In this document: positions 28,601-40,600 of the stretch, piece by piece
Layout: each line of letters starts with the position of its first letter
Numbering within the stretch: position 1 is the stretch's first letter
Origin: JBGAPH01 sp046349955
GTDB lineage: Bacteria > Planctomycetota > Planctomycetia > Pirellulales > JBGAPH01
Length of the DNA: 64,000 nucleotides
Reading direction: 5' to 3'
Assembly (NCBI GenBank): GCA_046349955.1
Contig: JAXMBI010000005.1
Coordinates: 186,001-250,000, forward strand
Made by a program: the position numbers and the translations under genes
The notes under the pieces: model-generated
Seen by the model: only the letters and a program-made list of their open reading frames with translations
Told to the model about the DNA's origin: nothing
Database searches by the model: none

Positions 28601-31600
28601 TTGTTGCGGTCGAGGTAGATCGTCCAACCGGCGAGGCCCGTGTCGCCTTGGAGGCCCGTGGGCAAGTTGTCGTAGAGCTGTCGAGTTCCATCGGCGCGGC
28701 GGTCTTGCCACTTCGTGCCGGTGATGCTCACTGTTTGCACGTTGCCGAACACTACACCGGTGATCGCTGGATCGGCGCTCGACACCAGGTAGCTGCCGAT
28801 GGCCGGGGCGGTTGCTCGCCAGCCTGGCTGCAACACCTCGCGGACGCGGTAGCTGCCGGGCGCGATGTTCTCGAACCGATAGTTGCCGGTTTCGTCGATC
28901 GCTGGCGTGCTCGGGTCATCGAAGGCGGTCGCCACCGCGGGCTCGGTCGGCCGGCCTAGGTCGTCGACGTCCAGCAAGCCGTTATCGTTCAAGTCGAGGT
29001 AGATCGTCCAATTCGCTAAGCCCGGCTCGTTCAGATCGCGCACGCCGTTGGCGTTCAGGTCGTGCCACTTCGCGCCTTCGATCTCGATCGAGGGGGCGTT
29101 GCCGAAGTCGAAGGTCGGGAAGGCGTCGGCGAGTTGCGAGACGAGCGTGGCGCGATGGATGCGCCGCCCATTGTCGGCGTCGGCCGCGGGGAACGTTTGC
29201 AGCCAACCTGGCTGCGGAACTTCGGCCACGATGTACGCGCCTGGCCTGAGCCCGGTGAACTCGTAGTCGCCGTTGGCGGCGGTCGTGGTCACAGGCTCGC
29301 CGTCGTCAAGCTGGCCGCTGTCGTTCAGGTCGAGATAGATCTGCCAGCCGCCCAGGCCATCGGCCTGGTTGAGCACGCCATCGGCATTGGGGTCGCTCAG
29401 CTTGCGGCCGCGGAGGCCAGTCAGCCGGTAGTTGCCGAAGTCGGCGTCGGTGATCGAATCTCCCGATTGAATCTCGAACATGTGCAGCCCCAGGTCGGCC
29501 GGTCCGGGGAACGATTGTTGCCACGTGACGAAGCTCCCCTCGCCGACCACGTAGATCCCCGGCGCCAGGTTGCCAAACGTGTATTCGCCAAAGAAACCGG
29601 TGAACGTCTGCGGCTCGCCGCCGTCGAGCTGCCGGTTCAGGTTGAGGTCGAGGTAGACGGGCCAGAAGGAAAGCACGGGTTCGCCGGCGTCGCGGACGCC
29701 ATCAGCGTCGAGGTCGTGCCACTTCACGCCCGAGATGCTGGCGGGGCGCCGGTTGCCGAAGTTGATGTCGGGAATCGACTCGGCCACACCGACCGTGACG
29801 ACGCGCGTGCCGCCGGCCGGATTCGTGGGAATCCAGTCGCCGGTGAGCACTTCGCGAACTTCGTAAATGCCCTGCGGCACGCCGCGGAACTGATACTCGC
29901 CGGTCAGCTCGTCGGTCGTGGCGACGACTACGGGGCCGCCCCCTTGCAGCTCGAGCTCGATCGTCCAGCCCCCCAGCACGGGCTCGTTCGCGTCCTTGAG
30001 GCCGTCGCCGTTGAGGTCGTGCCACTTGATGCCTGAGATGTCGGAGAGCTCGACGTTGCCGAAGTCGACGCCCGTGGCGATCTCGACATCAGTCAATTGC
30101 TCGCCCGAGTCGAGCTTGAACGTGAAGGCGATGATCTGGTCACTGCCGAACGTGTATTGCTTGGCCTCGGCCTGCTCGCCGGAAGGGAGCGTGATCTTCG
30201 TGCCGATGATCGGGCGGGTTTGGGCAAAGCCTTCCTGTGGCTGCTCGGAGACCAAGTAGATGCCGGCCTCGAGCCCCTTGATCTGCCCGCCGACGCGCTC
30301 GTCGGTGAACCAGTACAGGCCTGACTCGGTGAACGGATCGATCGCGCCGTCTTCGTTCAGGTCGACGCTCGTGGTGACCATCGACCCCAGCACGATCCCT
30401 TCCACGTCGCGCAGTTCGATCGTCCAGCCGTCGAGCCCAGGCTCTTCGGGGTCCCGTAGGCCATCGCCGTCGGCGTCGCGGAATTTCTGGCCGCGGATCT
30501 CGACCGGCAGGTTGTCGAGCAGTTCCGGGGTGACGTCGAAACAGGTCTCGAAGAAATAGCCACCCGAGATCGGGCTGGCGTAGGGCTGGTTGCCCAGGAT
30601 GTACGTCAGATTCGGGTCCGACGTGCCGCCGATCATCAGGTTTTCGCCCTGCGTGCCGCAGATGGGCGAATCGTCGTCGGGGCCCCCTTCCAGCCGGTCA
30701 GGCGTGTTCGGCAGTTCGTCGAAAGCCGCGCTGATCTCGAAGGCGAAGAGCACGTCGTTGCCCCAGTCGCCGTACAAGTTATCCGTGCCGTCGAGGCCGA
30801 CGAGCAGGTCGTTGCCGAAGTCGCCGTGCAGCAGGTCGTCTTGATCGGCGCCGTTGTGGTTGAACGTCAGCGTTTGCTGAGCGCCGGTGACGAACTGGTA
30901 GGTGAACTCGCCGTTCGCCAGGAACGTGACGAAGTCTTGGCCCGAGTCGTCCGGCGGGAAGATCATGGGCCGCGGGGCCGCCTCACTGTCCTTGAACAGG
31001 TCGATGAACAGCGTGCCGACCATGCCGTTCTGGCGATCGAAGCCGCGCGGCGTGCCGTCCGGATTGATCAGCACCGGCAGGCCGCCGATCACCATGTCGT
31101 GGTGATCGCCGCCGAAGAGCTGGTCGCCAAAGGCCGGCAGCGTGCCGGTGTCGGCGCCGCCGCTCAGGAAATCGTCGCCCGAGCCGCCGCGGAGAATGTC
31201 GTTGCCCGTGTCGCCGAGAATGAAATCGCGATTGGGGCCGCCGTCGATGGTGTCGTCGCCCGCCTGGCCAAACAGCCGGTCTTCGCCGGTGTTGCCATGG
31301 ATTTCGTCAGCGCCGTCTTCGCCAAAGATCGTGTCGGCCTCGGAGTTGCCTTCGACGTAGTCGTTGCCGGCGCCGGCGAAGATGAAGTCGTTGCCGGCGC
31401 CGCCGTAGATGGTGTCGTTGCCGATGCCGCCCAGTAGATCGTCGTCGTCGCTGTCGCCGTAGATCGTGTCGTCGCCGTCGTTCCCTTCCACATAGTCGAC
31501 GCCGAAGCCGCCGTGCAACTCGTCGTTGCCCAGGTCGCCCGTCACCAGGTCGATGCCTGCGCCGGCGAAGACCACATCGTTCCCGTCGTTGCCGTGGATC

Positions 31601-34600
31601 GTGTCGTCGCCGTCGTTGCCGAAGATCTCGTCGTTGCCTGGCATGCCGAGGATCAGGTCGGTTCCGGCGTTGCCGACCAGGCGATTGTTCGCGTCGTTGC
31701 CGTGAATCTGATCGTTGGCCGCGCCGCCGGTGATGTCTTCGATGAAGGCCCGCTGTCCGTTATCCACCGTTTGCAGCGTGCGCGTGGCGTGGACCGCGAT
31801 CTTCAGGCCGCTCAGCAGAGCCTGGGCGACCGAGACATCGGCGATCAGCGGATCGCTGGCCGGCAGGTCGGCAAAGTTGATCTCGTCGTGGTCGCCGCCG
31901 CCGGGCCCTTCGAACACGCGATCCAGGTGCGAGGCGCTCGAGAGCCCCACGGCCGCCTGGAACACATAGCGGTCGCTGCCGGCGTTGCCGCGGAAGGTGT
32001 TGTTGTTGCGATTGTCGTGGAAGGTGTCGTCGCCGGCGCCGCCGGTGGCGTCTTCGAAGTCGTTCCAGTCCTCGATCTCGACGCGGCGCTTGGTGTGGCT
32101 CGCGCGGCCGTTGGTGAGGTTGACGGTCACCGGGTCGCTGGCCGGGAGTGTGTTGAAGTCGACGCGGTCGATGCCGCCGCCGGCCGAATTGGCCACGTCC
32201 TTGATGCGGTCGAGTTCGCTCGCGCCCACGACGATCTCGAAGAAGAAGACGTCGTCGCCGGCGCCTCCCTCCATGTTGTCGTTGCCGTCGTCGCCCCAGA
32301 TTTGGTCGTTGCCGGCGCCGGCCAGAATCAGGTCGTCGCCTGTGCCGCCGTGGAGCTGGTCGTCTCCGGCGTTGCCGCTCGTCTCGTCGCCGCCGGCCAA
32401 AATGTCGTTGCCGGGGCCACCGAACAGGACGTCGGGACCGCCGCCGCCGCCGAGCGAATCGTCTCCTTCGCCGCCGTCAAGCGTGTTGCCGTCGGTTTCG
32501 GTCGGGGGACCGGCCGTGAGCACGTCGTTGCCGGCTTGGCCTTCGAGCGTGTCGACCCCCTTGCCGCCGTCGAGCGAGTCGTCGTCGTCGCCGCCCCGCA
32601 AGGTGTCGGTTCCGTCGTCGCCGCGGAGCTGATCCTTCCCGGCGCCCCCTTCGAGCGTGTCGTCACCTGCGCCGCCGACGAGCACGTCGTCGTCTTCGTC
32701 GCCAAACAGATTGTCGTTGTCCTTGCCGCCGGTAATGCTGTCCTTGCCGGCGCCGCCGCGAATCGTGTTGGGGCCCGAGCCGCCGATCAGAATGTCGTCG
32801 CCATCCCCCCCTTCGATCGTCACCGGCACGAGCACGCTCGAGTCGACCGTGATCTCGTCGGCCTCGGCGCCGGCCAGGATCGTGATCTTGGCCACCTCGG
32901 CCTTCGAGAACTTCTCGATCACGCCAAACCCGCTGACGACGATTTCTTCGCCGGGGGCGGCGTCTTCGTCGTACTCGATCTTGATCTTGTCTTCCCCATC
33001 GGTGGCCCCCGCCTGTCGCAGCCCGGCGTTGGGGCCGATGTGCAGGATCAGGTCGCCCGACTCCACGTGCCCCAGGTCTGGCGGCGGCAGCGCGGGGCAG
33101 GCGGCGTCGAACTGGAAGATCGTGGCCCGCAGCAGCTCGATCGTCTTCTCGAAGATCGTGATCTTGCCGCCGAAGATGTTGATGCCGATGCCGGCGTAGG
33201 CCTCGAGGAAGGCGTCCATGCTCCCTTGGAGGTCGAACAGGCACTCGATCCCTTGGCCCAGCCGCTGCGACAGCTCGAGCAGGCGGAACTTGCCGTCGTC
33301 GTTGACGTCGTTCCAGCCGGCGCCGATCTCGGCTTCCACGCCCCCTTGCACGCCGCCCCAGACCAAGCCCAAGTTGAGTTCGGCCCCCGCGCCAAACTGG
33401 GCGCTGATCCCCAACACCGGCCGCTCGTCGGCAAAGTAGAAGCCGTCTTCGAAGTCGCCGGTGCTCAGGCCATAGGTGTCCCAACCGACCTTGATGTCGG
33501 CGAAGACGTTGAACCCGGCGAAGATCTTGGCGAACAGCGGCACCGGCGGAATGATCGGCCCGAAGCTCACCGACCAGTCGAAGCCGGCCTCGAGCCGATC
33601 GTGCTCGCCGGAGCCCAGGAAGTCGTAGGTCACCAGGTCGGCGGGCTGCCCCATCAGGATGTTGAAGGCCAGCGACGGGTTGGCCAACAGGGGGAACTCG
33701 ACGCCAATGTCGCTCATCACCGACAGCAGGTTGGCGAAAAACCCTTGCTCCGAGTTCTCGTTCTTCTTGCCGTCGACCTTGGCCTGGAAGTTCTCGCTGC
33801 CGCTGAACGCCGCGCCGTTCTCCTCGTTCGGCTTGAAGATGGTGCCTGGCAAGCGGGGGTCCTTGCCGGTGGCCAGCACGTCGAACGAGCCGAAGTTCAA
33901 GCGGAACTCGTCGGCCGGAGCGCTCGCGATGTCCTTCACGATCTGGCGGATCTTGAGCACGATGTCCAAGAAATCGACGACCGACTCTGATCCTTCGCCA
34001 AACAGCTCGAACAGCGTGATTACGTAGATCGGATCCTGCCCCAGCAGTTGCGACACCTGCGAGAGCAGCGGCACTTCGAGCGTGAGGAACTCGAGCAGCG
34101 GATCGATGGGCTGCAGCGAGTTGTCGATCGTCGCCACGATCGGTTTGAGCACTTCCGAAATCCAGTCCCCCAGGTCGATCTGGAAATTGTCGAACCGCAG
34201 GGCATTGAGCTGGCCGCTGAACGGATCGGCGTCGCCAAAGTTGGCGTTGAATTGCCAGTCGACGAAGAAGTTGGCCAGGATCGACGGCAGCGACGAGCTG
34301 ACCCCCGCCTCGAGTTCCAGGTCGACGACGGCGCGGATGTTGAGCGCCAGGTCGATCAGTTCATCGAACGGCCGGTCGGTGATGTCCCCCAGCGGCAGCT
34401 TCGTGGGATCGGCCCCCGAGCCGTTGATGTTGATGTCGAGCGTGCCCGAGATGCCCGTTTTCACGCTCGGGTCGCCGGCCGCGTTCTCGCGGGCAGCCGC
34501 CTCGAGAAAGAACAGGTTGATGGCCAACTCGGTGCCGTCCTGCAGTTGCACGGCGGCGTTCAACTCGATCTCGGGATCGGTGGGGTCGGAATCGAGAATG

Positions 34601-37600
34601 AAATGGACGCCCTGAGCCTTGTCGACGCCCAGACCGATCTCCACGTCATAGTCGAGCGTGAAGTCGAGCCCGCCGGTGGTGCTGACGTCGAACACGAACG
34701 AGTCGAGCCCCAGATCGAAGTCGATAGGGAACGTGATCTGGCCGCCGAAGTGCAGTTGCACGTCGACGCAGCTCGTTCCGTCGGTCGGAATGACCGCGTT
34801 GTTGCCCAGCGTCAGATCGCTGAAGTCGCCAATCTCGTCGATGCTGTCGACGCTGTTGCCGTTCTTGTCGCGCAAGATGTTCAGCTTGGCCCCAGTGCCG
34901 GCCGGCGAGCCGGCGCCCAGGTATTCGAAGAGGAACTCACGCAGCCCCTGAGTGTCGCTGATGGCAGAGACGGCCACGTTCAGCGCGTCGCGAATATCTT
35001 GAAACAGCGGGTCGCTCCCCAGGTCGCCGATGAGCGGCAACTGCGAGAGCACGTCGCTACGAATGCCCACGTCGATCACATCGAGAAACGACTGCAAACC
35101 GCGGGCGAATTGGCCGATGTCGCAGGCGTCGCTGCCGGCGCCCGCCAGCATGACCTCGAGGTTGTCGGGGAACTCCAGGTAGAAGCTATTCGGATCGCCC
35201 AAGTCGCTCAGGTTGATGAACCCGCGCACGTCGAACGGGGTGATCAAGGGGAGCGCAAACGGCAAGTTGGCGGTGAGCACGCCGTTTACGTCGGGCACGA
35301 TGGTGGCCCCGGAGCCAAACAGGTCGGCGAAGGGGATCACGTCGACGGCCAGCCCCGGCGTGGGCTCGGCGTCGAGCACGTGGAAGCCGACCGAGGCGCC
35401 GTCGGTCTGGTCAGGGTAGAAGATCGTGATAGTGGCCCCATTGGCCGGCGCAACCGCCGCGGGGGCGAACGTCAGGCTGTTCGTGGTGAGCGTGTAGGTG
35501 GTGCTGCGCTGGATGACGCCGTTCACGGCGACGAACGCGTTTTCGACGAGCGCGGCGTTCGGGATCGGACTGGCCAGGGTGAAGGCCCTGTTGGCGCCGT
35601 CGCCCGCGGCGGTGGTGTTGGTCTGCCGCTGCTCCTTGAGATGCGCGCTGCCGCCGGTGACGATGCTGGCCCCGCCTACGCCGCCCAGCATCAAGTCGAG
35701 CGAGAGCCCCGTGGCCTCGATCTTGGCCGAGAGCTTGGCCGACGTGCCCGTGTCGTCGGCCGGATTGGCGGGGGTGCCGTTATCGTCGAAACCGACGAGG
35801 AACACGCGGTCGGCCAGCGAAATCCCATCGCGCAGGTCGATGCCGAAGTCGAGTTGCAGCGAGCCATCGAGCGCCAGCGTCAGGTCGCCGCCCGACTCGA
35901 TGTCGAGCGGAATCACGCCGCCGCCGATGTCGAGATTGAAATCGAGCGGCAGCGACTTACTGACCGACATATCGAGCGTCAGCCGGGCAATGGCCAGCAG
36001 GCCGGGGGTCGTCAGATCGCCGTCGGCGTCCTCGAATTCGAACTCGAAGTCCGAGTCGTCGAGCCCCAGCGCATTCTCGATCGCCACTTCGATCGAATCG
36101 GTCGACGGAAGAACCGCCTCGATCTGGCCGATCGCCGCCGTGAGCTGATCGGCGTTCACGGTGTTCGGCAGCGCGTCGATGAAGTCGTGGAACCCGCTGA
36201 CGACGCCGGCCAAGAGCGTCGGCACTTCCTCGATCGCCGCGCCCACCTGCCCGAGGGCGAAGCTGAGCGCGTCGCGCAGTTCCGTGAGCTTGGCCTGCTG
36301 CGCCAGGTCGAGCTGCGGGAAGAGGGCCGGAATCGCGCCGAGCGGCGCGTCGGGCTTGTCGAGCAGTTGGGCCGCCAGGTCCTTCACCTTTTGCTGCAGC
36401 ACGCTGGGATCGACGCACAGCACGTCGATCACCGTCTGCAAGAGGCCGTCGGCCTGCAGCAGATCGTTGATCGTCGTGTTCACGAGCGGCAACTCGGTGT
36501 TCAAAATGCTCAGATTCGAACTGCGCAAGAGACCGATGAGCTGCTGCACGCCGTCGCAGACCGAGTCGATCGAGAAGTTCTGGAAGTTGGCCAGAATCGT
36601 GTCGAACTGCTCGTTCGTGGTGACGTTGATGTCGAACGGATCGCTCTTGATGTCGATCAAGATTTCCGGGCCGTCGGAGACTGGATCGGCCAGGTAGGGC
36701 AGCACCGCCTCGGTGTAGGGGTGATTCGGATCGATGCCGAGCAGCGTGTTGGCGTCGATGCCGCCTAGGTCGCCTTCGCCTACGATGGGCAGCCGTCCGC
36801 TGCCAATCACCAAGGGGGGCGTGAGCTTCACCAGATCGCCGACTGCCGTGTCGAAGATCTCGCGCATGGTGAGCCGCGCGTCGTCGTTGGTTCCCTTGCC
36901 TGGGTCGACCAGCGAGAGATCGCTGTCGATGGCGACGTTCAAGCTGCCGTTCTTCACCGCCAGGCCCAAACCGCCGAAGGAGACCGAGAGGTCGATCGCC
37001 TGGGCCTTAAGGCCGCCCGAGAGTTCGATGCCGGAGTCTTCGGTGATGAAGAAGCGGTCGAGCAAGGAGCGGGCATTGACCGTACCGAGGAGCAGCCCGT
37101 CGTTGTTGGTGTCCTGACCGCCGACGCCCAGGTCGCCGGCCGCCTCGGAATCGTTGACGGCGCGGATGGCAAAGGTGGGCCGAGCGCCGGCGGGAATTCC
37201 GCCGTATTTGAGCACCAGGCCGGTGACAAAGTTCGTGGCCGCCGCCGGCTGGGTCTCCTGCTCGGTGATCAGGTCAAAGGTGACCGCGCCTCCGGTGGCC
37301 GTTTTGATCAGCGTCAGCGCGTCGTTCACCGTGGCGCCGGCGGCCAGTGTGTCGAGATCGATGGGCGTGATCGAGCTGACCGTGATGTCGAGTTGCACCG
37401 CTCCATCGGCCACGATCTCGTAGAGCGCGGCGCCGTCTCGTAGGCGCCATTGCTGGCCGAACTTGACCACCGTGAGGGCCTGGGCCGGATCGATCGCCCC
37501 GGAGAGCGCGTGACCGGCATTTGAGAACGCCGTCTTCAGCTCGGCCGAAAGCAGCTTCTGGTCGAGCTCGGACTTGAATTTGTCTTTGGGCCGCGGGTCG

Positions 37601-40600
37601 GTTTCGGCGAGTTCGAGGAAGTCGAAGGGGCCTCCTTCGGTGTCGTCGATCGAGAAGACGGCCGTGGGCAGCACGACTTCGAAGTCAGCGCCGGTGGCGG
37701 TTTGCACGCCGGTGTCGCCGTTGAGTTCGCTCAGCTTGGTGGCCAGATACTGGGCTTCGCTCAGATCCGTCGGGCGGAAGTCGAAGCCGATCGTGGCGTC
37801 GAGGTTCACATGGGCAAAGAACTCGGCTTGGCCGGCCGTGTCGATGTTCACCGGGCCCAGGTCATGTCCGAAATTCAAGGGCACGAGGCTCACGAAATCG
37901 CGCCGCAAGTTGAGATCCATGAGCAACGCATTGGTCACGGGATCGCAGCGGATGTTCAAATCCTCGGCCGCCATGCCGAAGGTGTCGACCAGGCGATCGA
38001 CCAGCGACTGCAGGTTTTCGAAATGCACCTCCGTGCCGCTCGTGAGCCCGGCCACCAAGTCGTCGATCATCGAGCCCAGGTTCACAAGCTTGCTCAGCTT
38101 GTCGCCGACGAACGGAATGTCGACGCCGTCGTCGAGGTCGAACCGCTCAATCAGTCGTTTGAGCGTCGTCGAGAGGCCATTCAAGAAGCCGAGCACATCG
38201 ACGTTGGTGAGATTCTGGAAGACTTGCAGCGGGCCGAAGTCTCCGTTGGGGATGACGCTGGCCGGCAGGCCGCTGAAGATGTCGGCCGAGCTGATGTCGA
38301 TCTGCGGGTTCGCGCCGGGGGCCAGGATGGCGCAGAACGTTTCCTGCACCGGCAACACGCCTTTGAGCTGGCTGGCGATGGGCGTGGCTTTGAGCGCTTC
38401 GTTTAGGAACGGATCGTTGAGCTGAGCAAGCGTGATCTGGCCGTCCTGGTCGGTCTCGGTGAAGTCGATTTTCGCTTCGCCGGTCATCACGACCGGATCG
38501 TTGGCGATCGTCACCGGCATCACGCCGACGTTGGCCACGAAGTCGTTCAGGCTGACCGACGACACCTTGAGCCCAACCTCGCCCGGCGCGAGGCGAACGT
38601 CTGTGTCCGGGCTCGACGCCGGGTTGAAGCCGACCGGCAGGCGGATTTCAAGCGGCAGAGTGAAGTCGACGGCGAAGTTGGTGATCGCTGCCTGCGGGTT
38701 GAGCACATCTTGCGGACCGCTGCCGGGGTTCTGCGGCAAATTGCCCCCGAGATCGACGTCGTTGATCTGCAGGGCATGCAGCGTGAACGTGATGACCAGG
38801 TCGTTCGGCGTGGTGGGAGCGTCGGTGGTCACGTGAACGTCGCGCAGCTCGATGAGCCGCGTGTCGTCGCGCACGACCAGGCCTTCCAGGGCCCGTTGCA
38901 GATCGTGAATGCGGGCGGCTGTATTAGCCGCGAAATGGTCTGCCAAGGGCTGGTGCAACCCAAGCTCGAAGATCTGCGCCAGATCGATCGATCCGGCGAT
39001 CGTGCGGTTCACGCCTGGGAGCACCGTTTGCAGGAGAGGCAAACTCTCGATCGCCGCTGCGCCGTTGTCGCGCAGGGCGCCCAGCGTCGCGAGCAGTCCC
39101 TGCTGGAGCGGCAGCGGAATCTCGAATTCGCCCTGCGGCGGCACCAGGTTGATGCTGATGATTCCTTCATGCCCCGCCGCCGGGCCAACGTTGGGCACCC
39201 CCAGGTGCGTGAGGATGCTGCGGGTCCGCTCGTAGGCAGGCGGGCCGCCGCTCACACCGAGGTTCACGCGTTCGACGCCGACGCCGATCGCCTTGGCCGC
39301 GCCCACGAACGCCAGAACGTCGAGCACGATCGCCCGCTCCGAATTACTGATCGTCGCCTGATTCAGATTGAAGGGCTCGCTGAAGTCGATCGCCCCGCCG
39401 CCGGCGACGAGCGTCGCCTGCTCGAGCTCCCAGTCGATGCTCACGCCGGCTTTGTGCGTGGGCGAGGGATGGATCGTGGGCCCGTTGTCGGGATATTCCG
39501 ACAGGTTGTAGAGACCGAACTCCTCGGCGCTGCCGATGCGCATGAGTTCGGGGCGGCTGGCCACCGCCCGCTCGATCACCTGCAGTGTCCAACTCGCGGC
39601 ATGCGTTTCGTCTTCGCCTTCGAGGGCGCCCACGCGGTTGCGGAGCGACTCGCGCACCGTCGACCAGAAGGGGGCGAGCGGCGAGTTCAGCCAGCGGTTG
39701 GCGAACAGGTTGACGTCGACGCGGCCGTCGACGAAGAACGAGTTGACCACGGGATCGGCCCGCCCGTCGTCCTGCTTGACGGCTTCGAACAGGCGAATCG
39801 CCTCGTGCGTTTGCTGGCCGTCCTGGCCATCGACCGCGAGCACCTCATCGTTCTTGCCGCGGAAGTTGAGGTACTTGAGCCGCTGCTGGACGCGGAACAC
39901 GTCGATCTTGTTGTCCGTCCCGCTTTCGCCCACGCTGCCGATTAGCTCGACCGAGTTTTCGCCGGTTTGTGAGTAATCATCCAGCAAACGGACCCGCACG
40001 GTCCTTTCGACCTTGCCCGTGCCCAGGTCCACGAGCACCCGGATCGTGGCCAGGTCGTCGTTGCCGGGCGTAGCGTCGTCGTCGTCGAACAGAATCGTGC
40101 GGCCGTCGGTCTCGAAATCCGGCACGAAGTAGAAGCGACCCGAATCCGCGAACGTGGCGACCTCGCTCGGGTCGATGTCTTTGGCCGGAAAGATCCGCCC
40201 GGAATCGAGCACCGTGGGGGGCAGGATGCTGTAGTCCTTGCCGTCGAAAACACTGTCGAGGTCGATCAACGTCACATCGCCGGCTTTGGCGTCGAACACG
40301 TAACCTTCGAATCGAACGTTGTCGAGCTGCACCTCGGCGTTGAACTCGCTGTCGCCGCCGTCGTTCAGCCGCACCGTCAGGTCGCTCACTTTGCCGACGA
40401 GCGCCGGCGGAATGGCAAAGCGATGGTTGACGAAGCCCTCGGAGATGAAGGTCAGGTCGACCGGGGCGCCGAGCTCGCTGAGCACCGTGTCTCCCAGCAG
40501 CACCTGGAAGGTGTCGTTGCCGCTGAACTTGGCGATCCGCAGATCCAGCGACAAGTGCTCCGCCTCGGCCGGCACATACACCCAATTGTGGGTGAGGCCG

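Noticed and set aside
20000..33000. CRISPR array or IS element suggested by the many repeats
   Set aside because: All repeats here are coding (RTX, SdrD_B and beta repeats) with protein-level periodicity; no short identical DNA repeats with unique spacers and no transposase were found.
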